A stretch of DNA of 64,000 nt, taken from NCBI RefSeq assembly GCF_035083965.1, contig NC_089738.1, positions 10,442,734-10,506,733 on the forward strand. The letters run 5' to 3'. The notes below the pieces were generated by a model. It searched no databases, was not told the DNA's origin, and worked only from the letters and a program-made list of their open reading frames with translations. Position numbers and translations under genes: made by a program. Of the stretch, positions 58,397 through 64,000 are shown in pieces. Positions within the stretch are counted from its first letter, which is position 1, and every line of letters begins with the position of its first letter. The DNA is from Branchiostoma lanceolatum. Taxonomy: Eukaryota > Chordata > Leptocardii > Amphioxiformes > Branchiostomatidae.

Positions 58397-58760
58397 ACTT
58401 GTAGCTCTATATGCCCACATCACACAATACACGTAGGCCATGGTCGTAGCGTTGAACATTTGTTTTCCCTTTGGTAGTTTGTGTTCTTCGGAAGATGCCT
58501 GCATTGGTAAGAAAGTCACTTGTAGCTCTATATGCCCACATCACACAATACACGCAGGCCATGGTCCTATCATTTAACTTTTTTTTCCCATTTGGTATTT
58601 TCTGTCCTTTGGAAGATGCCTGCATTGGTTAGAAAGTCACTTGTAGCTCTGTATGTACACATCACACAATACACGTAGGCCATGGTCCTAGCGTTGAACA
58701 TTTTTTTTTCCTTTAGGTATTTCGTGTTCTTTTGAAGATGCCTGTATTGGTAAGAAAGTT
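58397..58760. repeat. ~120-bp tandem repeat, three copies
   Basis: ACTTGTAGCTCTATATGCCC starts near 58397 and 58517 and, slightly diverged, near 58638. Each copy runs through CACGTAGGCCATGGTC and GAAGATGCCTGCATTGGT. Confidence 0.9.
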
Positions 58761-59928
58761 GCCAACGTTGTTCTGGTGGGCATCTGGTCCGGTTTTCAAC
58801 TAGGTCAAACTAAGACTTCTCATTGATTGGGTTTTGTAATAGACATTCACCAACACGAGTCAGTAGTGTGACTACCGGTTAAGTACTGTCACTGATAATG
58901 TCACGTATTAATGATAAATCTGCACTCTCTTGGTTTACAGCCTTTGGCACTTTGGGGTCACGCATTATTTCGATGCTGTCCCTATGTGTGTCAGCACGTA
59001 ATTCACCTAGCAGTTTCCCTTATATAACACCGTTTTTTTCATTCCTAAGCCCATTCCAGAGCCCATTGGAAGCCGTTGGAAAAATTACATGCGAGATGAT
59101 ATCTACATAGAAACAACATTATCACACGAACAAATATGCTAGTGCCGTGATGTAGGGATATAGCAAGCAATGTCTTTCGTATGACATCTGAAACTTTACT
59201 GTTTGTCTTGTTCTTACAGACAAACAATTAAGAAATGAGGAAATCCCCCACCAATGTCTGGCTACAAATCTAAACTTGAAACGCATGGATCAATAAAGAG
59301 GGACAAACTTTGTTGCAATTGCTTACACGTATTGGCATCGTTCCCATATAAAAGACTCTTTCGACGTTTAGTTGTTATCTGAATCAAAAGAAGAAGTAAA
59401 TGATAAAAATGTATTGAGTTACATTTCTGGATGAGGTGAAAGTTCAACTACCATGGTAATGAAATAAGGTTTATGTTATTCTTTTATATATGATTCATAA
59501 CCTACATGGCACAATGTCGACACTGATTATACTGCCACAATGAATACACTGTTCTAGTACCAGTATACACCATCTCCATTTCACGAAATGCATCCTGACG
59601 ACATTAAAATTACAATGAATGGCACGTACGCAGTTTACGAGTATTACATCACGAACTACCACAATACATGTACGCATGGTCCTACCAATTCCTGATGGGT
59701 AGCTAAGTTTAAACCATTGTGTACGTGTCAACTTCGCTTTCTTGACAGGTATATACCTGCATTGTTCAAATACTTTTAACAAATCGTAAGACCGCCATGT
59801 GATATTGATAAATACTTGATACGTATCAATGACGTCCGTGCACCCAGCAGTTCTGTTGTCTCCGATGTCATTAATATATTTCCGGCACAATGATATACGA
59901 TAACATTATTGCCACGGAATCCCGCAGT

Positions 59929-60060
59929 TATAAAAGTATCGCAGGAGATTCCTGTCGTTCGGTTCAGTGCATATGCAGCGAAAGAGTCGTCTGTGTTAAC
60001 CGTGATTCGGTGAACCGGCGTAGAATCAGTGTCAACTTACACTGAATTACCTCTTTTGGT
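59929..60060 (+). promoter_or_regulatory. Candidate TATA promoter and untranslated first exon
   Basis: TATAAAAG at 59929-59936, initiator-like TTCAGTG with A at 59966, then a ~93-bp stretch ending TTTTG/GTGAGTAC at 60058, a full consensus splice donor. The order fits the start of a plus-strand gene whose coding exons would be downstream, possibly outside the window. The 37-base TATA-to-start spacing is slightly long. Confidence 0.35.
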
Positions 60061-60588
60061 GAGTACATTTGCTTTTACATGGTGAACGATCTCTTCATTT
60101 TCTCGCAGCATTTGGCCTTTCGCTGATTGCTAGGAGCCGCCCCTTATCTAAGAATACTTATGACACTCTTCCACTGTTATAACATGGGCAGAATACCTAT
60201 GTGAACCTTTTTGTCCCTACTATGACTACAGGAGGTACGATTACGTCCTCTCTTATTACAAAATATTTCATCCCTCGTTTTCTTATGATTTCTTTTACGT
60301 TTACATGAACTACAATGTTCGACTCACCAATTCTTTCTCACATTTTCCCTCCGTATCTGATAATATATGCAGGTGATATCGTCAATGCAATGTAACAGTT
60401 AAGGCATTCAAGACGGATGATAGTGACGTTACAGGGGATGACACAGCCCTGTAAAGGTTATGGGATACTGTATGTGTGCTGGTCACGCACTACAAACGTT
60501 GCGCCCCGAAATCCATTGACATTTAAGGATCGTCATCCTTCATTGACTTTCTTTGAAGAAGTCTCAAGCCTTAATGGAAATGAAGTAC

Positions 60589-60723
60589 CTTGCTTTATTC
60601 CATAATCTTCTGGAGAGTACAGTTTTAGGTTAGCTCCCTGGTGGAAACGATATTCAGAATCCGTTCCTGAGACCTTTGACATTGCATTGACGTCTGTACA
60701 GGTTGTTCTGCCGTCATAGTAAC
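60589..60723 (-). CDS. Possible orphan coding exon (phase 1-1)
   Basis: The minus strand has CCATATAG/GTTAC and AAGCAAG/GTACTTC splice signals around an open 135-bp segment encoding YYDGRTTCTDVNAMSKVSG and YRFHQGANLKLYSPEDYGIK. GYYDGRTTCTDVN loosely recalls an EGF-like domain end. No partner exon could be found on this strand nearby. Could be chance. Confidence 0.2.
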
Positions 60724-63700
60724 CTATATGGCAAACAAGGCAGTTTCGTAAAGGGCAAAGGGGAATGGTGGGAGACCATAAACAATACATCTTCGAATAT
60801 TACAACCAATCAACCAGATATAGAATACAGATAGGTGGACTGACGTTGTGTACTGCTGTCCACGCGATATTAGTAGCTCTATTACAACACTATCTGGCTT
60901 TCAAAGAGGTCCAAGACCTACCATTAACAGAAAGCCGTACAACTTGCCCCGCCTTTAACAGTAGTTTTATAGACTTTCCTGGTAAATTCCTCATAACTCA
61001 ACAACTGCACGGAATAAGGCCTTCGTCACCCATGCTGGTATATGTTCCTGGATACTATGATCTGGCAATTCTCCAGGAAAGGCGGAAGTACTGAGTACTG
61101 CTAATCGTCAAGCATCCATCATAAACGCTTTGTTCTAATCTGGTTTAAGTGAGCGATGCAAAGAGGTGCTATTACGTTTGAACATTAGATCTTTAAACTG
61201 CGATATTATGAAAACCTACTTGAAAATGAATTGCCTTCAAATGTTCTCTTTCAAGTAGATTCAAGACTATTATCGTAGAATATTGACTTCCCCAATGCTA
61301 ACTCAGTTCAATATCCATGTATCCCACGTACGGTTGAGTACACATTGCACATGACTTTAAGAAAAATCTAGCATGTGGTTGCCTTATGAATATGATTTTG
61401 GCGAATCGTCGGATGAAAAAGCAATTTCGTTTCATTTACCTCATAATAAGTAAATATCAGATTTAAAACCTTCATCTGATATCGGCTGATGAATGCCATC
61501 ACCCATTAAAAACATCTTTTTTTTACACGAAGCAATAGATCATTTGAAATGTGTTTCAACTTACCCACACCATGCCAATTGCTGTAAAACAGACGTTAAC
61601 GTACTGTCAATTTAACTTCCATCCATTTCATTCGTAAACCGAAGAACGTGTACTTTTAACCTTTACCTCAACACCTCACCTATACCCTGACCTTCCCGGA
61701 GGTATAATTTGAGACCTGGTCGTGCTATATGCTAGCTTACTCCCCCTGGCTTTTATCATTTGAAGAAATGGCGTGCGTCCTTTGCTGCTTTGGCCCCGTG
61801 ACAATGACTCTCGTTTCATGCGTCACATGCGGTCTCTTTGAACGTAGCCTTGTCGGTCGTTGGATTCGAAGTGCAGTCAGCTTGCCAAATTAGCTATTGG
61901 AAAACGCTACTTGGATATTTTAGATATGATGTAGTAATTCTTTGAGTTTCGCATTTGGCAGACACTCAAGTCAATATCGGGTTTTAGTTCTAAATGGATG
62001 GCTTTTTGAAATCTAGACAATTTCTGATCATTACGTTTCACTCTTTTCTGGATAACAATCGTCTTACGTTTCAAAACCTTATCCGTGGTCTGCACTTTGA
62101 ATAGAGTCAAATCTCTGACGAAGTGAAAGTGATAGTTTTGCACAGTGTACCGTTCATGCATTCACGACGACTCATCCAAGTAGCATTGTGTATGTTATCT
62201 CCAAATGACTGCAACAGCTTGATTGCAAAACGAGTAACCTTTTCTGTAGTTCATGATCTTTGGCTCCGCTCTACGTTAAAAGCTTTCTGTCTGCTAGGGC
62301 TTAACCTAACCTATGTAACACAGGAAGACCCATACATTGATCATGACTCTTACATGCTGAATAATGCAGTGAACAGAGACAATCAACAGCTTGAAGATAA
62401 AGTATCACTTTACACGTCAGTTGCAATAGAAAAGAGTACATATATCTATTGCAGGGACATGTTTGCAGTTGTTATGTACGTACCGCAGTCTATTTGTTCT
62501 AATTGAATATACAGTTACAAAGAAACGAGGAGTACTGTATGCTGCATTTGAATGGTAATCGTTTATCATGGCCTTTGCCATATGCCACTCACCAAAGATG
62601 AATATCTATGCTTTCACGGAAACATTAGGCTTCAAGTAGGGTTGAGTCAGTGATAGATAAACGTCGACTCAGAAAGTCCAGTTGCACGCTACAAAAGGTC
62701 AGTCTAATTTGTACCTGTCAATAAAAGAAAGGATGTCGGCAAATACTTTACATGTCAAACATGTAAAGGACTCTTATCTTGATGATAGATAAGAGTACTT
62801 GATATAGACACATCTTACGGAATCTGTGTCACGTCCCGTTTGGCCCTAGGCTAATGACCTTTACTAAAGTCATATACATACACAGCATAGGAAACACGCA
62901 AGGGTATAGATATATATATCGCAATTTCTTTCTACAAAACATTGTATTCAAAACATAGAATCAGTCTAGTGAATTGTAGCGACAGTTCCCTTCGTCATAA
63001 GATACATGATTCAGCATAACGTCAGATCAAATATCCGGAATAATGACGCCATGAGTTCCAGGAAAATCTATTTATTGTAGGCTCTATATCAGTTAAGTCT
63101 TAACCTTTGGTCTGTAGGGATTCATGTTTATACATATTTTATGGTCAAAGATTGCTGAAGAACCCCTCGTGGTCTCTGACGTTGACTTTGACTGATAACG
63201 TTACAGTTTCCTGTAGTTATGTAAGTTCGAATTCTCTCCGGGGGAAAAAGGTAACCTCTGCACGCACGAAAGAAAGTATATAGTGACAACTTTCTAATAG
63301 CTTGTGGAACAATACCACTTTTAAAAATTGGCAGCTCATAAGATACTGTTTGGCGCAAATTTTCCAGCGTTCAAAATGCTGGCAGGGAATTAAATTCAAA
63401 CTAATGAACATAATGTCTTACGTATCTGGTATTTTAGACGCATTGATAGCCTGAAGGCAATATGATGTGAACGAACAATAGACAAAGACTCATTAGGTAG
63501 GTTGGACTAATAGGTCATTACAAAACTTTATCGTTTTAAAGATTGGGATCTGAAGAAAGTCTTGTTTGGTTACTATACGAATGCAAAGCAGTTTACAGAA
63601 GGCTCATGGGGATGACTGTAAAACAAACACTTAATACGTCATGAGTCATGTGTTTACTGACGTTTGATCTTGTGATGCTGGTGCGGCCATGATACGCAAC

Positions 63701-64000
63701 AATGGCTCATATGACCGCTTACGTGCACTTTGTAGTGCATGTATACAAGCCGCATTGATGTGCACTTCGCTATTTATATTCATTCATGGATAGGTCTTTG
63801 GACAGAATAACGTTAACAACCCCTGCACTGGAACATTATGAGGGTCATTTGGAGATTGCGAGAGTTTATTGTTTGTATACATGCAGGATACGTGTCTGGG
63901 AGGAATTAGACCAAGGTACAATTGATTTAAACTGTAAACACGCGTGTACTTTTGAGAATTGTGGCGGTTTTTTGAACTTACTCATGGTCATCGTTCTTCA
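60724..64000. other. Intergenic or intronic, no gene seen
   Basis: No recognised exon. Contains a pair of adjacent small palindromes near 62745-62800 (TTTACATGT / ACATGTAAA and CTCTTATCT / AGATAAGAG). The 109-residue open frame at 60765-61094 has no recognisable domain. Confidence 0.4.

Noticed and set aside
59495-59890. 131-residue minus-strand protein
   Set aside because: No recognisable domain and no splice or family support; part resembles the nearby tandem repeat.
60765-61094. 109-residue plus-strand protein
   Set aside because: No recognised domain, no splice partner; length is compatible with chance.

Overview
The window looks like genomic DNA of an invertebrate chordate, most likely amphioxus (Branchiostoma). 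Its genes are split into many short exons with vertebrate-like intron positions. The two most recognisable proteins (POLD3 and a chordin-like protein) resemble vertebrate orthologues closely, and the non-coding DNA is full of short inverted-repeat elements, tRNA-derived SINEs and microsatellites. The species call is inference. All gene models were spliced by hand from GT/GC-AG signals; every exon junction keeps frame.

Layout. 1-1,208: no gene seen. 1,209-11,666 (minus): a ten-exon cytokine receptor of about 951 aa, with a signal peptide, a class II (IL-10R/IFNR-type) D1-D2 module, two extra fibronectin-III domains, one transmembrane segment, a box1-like motif and a long tail with repeated Tyr-Val-x-Ala motifs. 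11,667-12,996: 1.3 kb shared head-to-head promoter region with hairpin repeats, a kappaB-like site and an E2F site. 12,997-18,644 (plus): POLD3, 13 exons, 501 aa, ending in a PCNA-binding PIP box. 21,175-29,980 (minus): chordin-like BMP antagonist, 11 exons, 481 aa, three VWC domains. 29,981-40,093: 10 kb without a recognisable gene, holding a SINE, tandem duplications and dispersed repeats. 40,094-47,630 (minus): SLC22-family organic ion/carnitine transporter, 10 coding exons, 533 aa, with a probable untranslated first exon near 48.7 kb. 48,800-64,000: no confident gene; nested repeats, tandem duplications, one candidate TATA promoter near 59.93 kb and one weak orphan exon near 60.6 kb.

The genes do not form a pathway. 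The notable points are the class II receptor with extra FN3 domains and conserved intron phases, and the convergent POLD3/chordin-like pair, which matches POLD3-CHRDL2 adjacency on human 11q13. Mobile-element content is high: a PIF/Harbinger-like MITE with a TAA duplication, a TA-flanked MITE family with CTCCAAGCAGA ends, fold-back elements carrying hammerhead-like cores, a LINE 3-prime fragment, two SINEs, and one nested insertion whose empty site is also present in the window.
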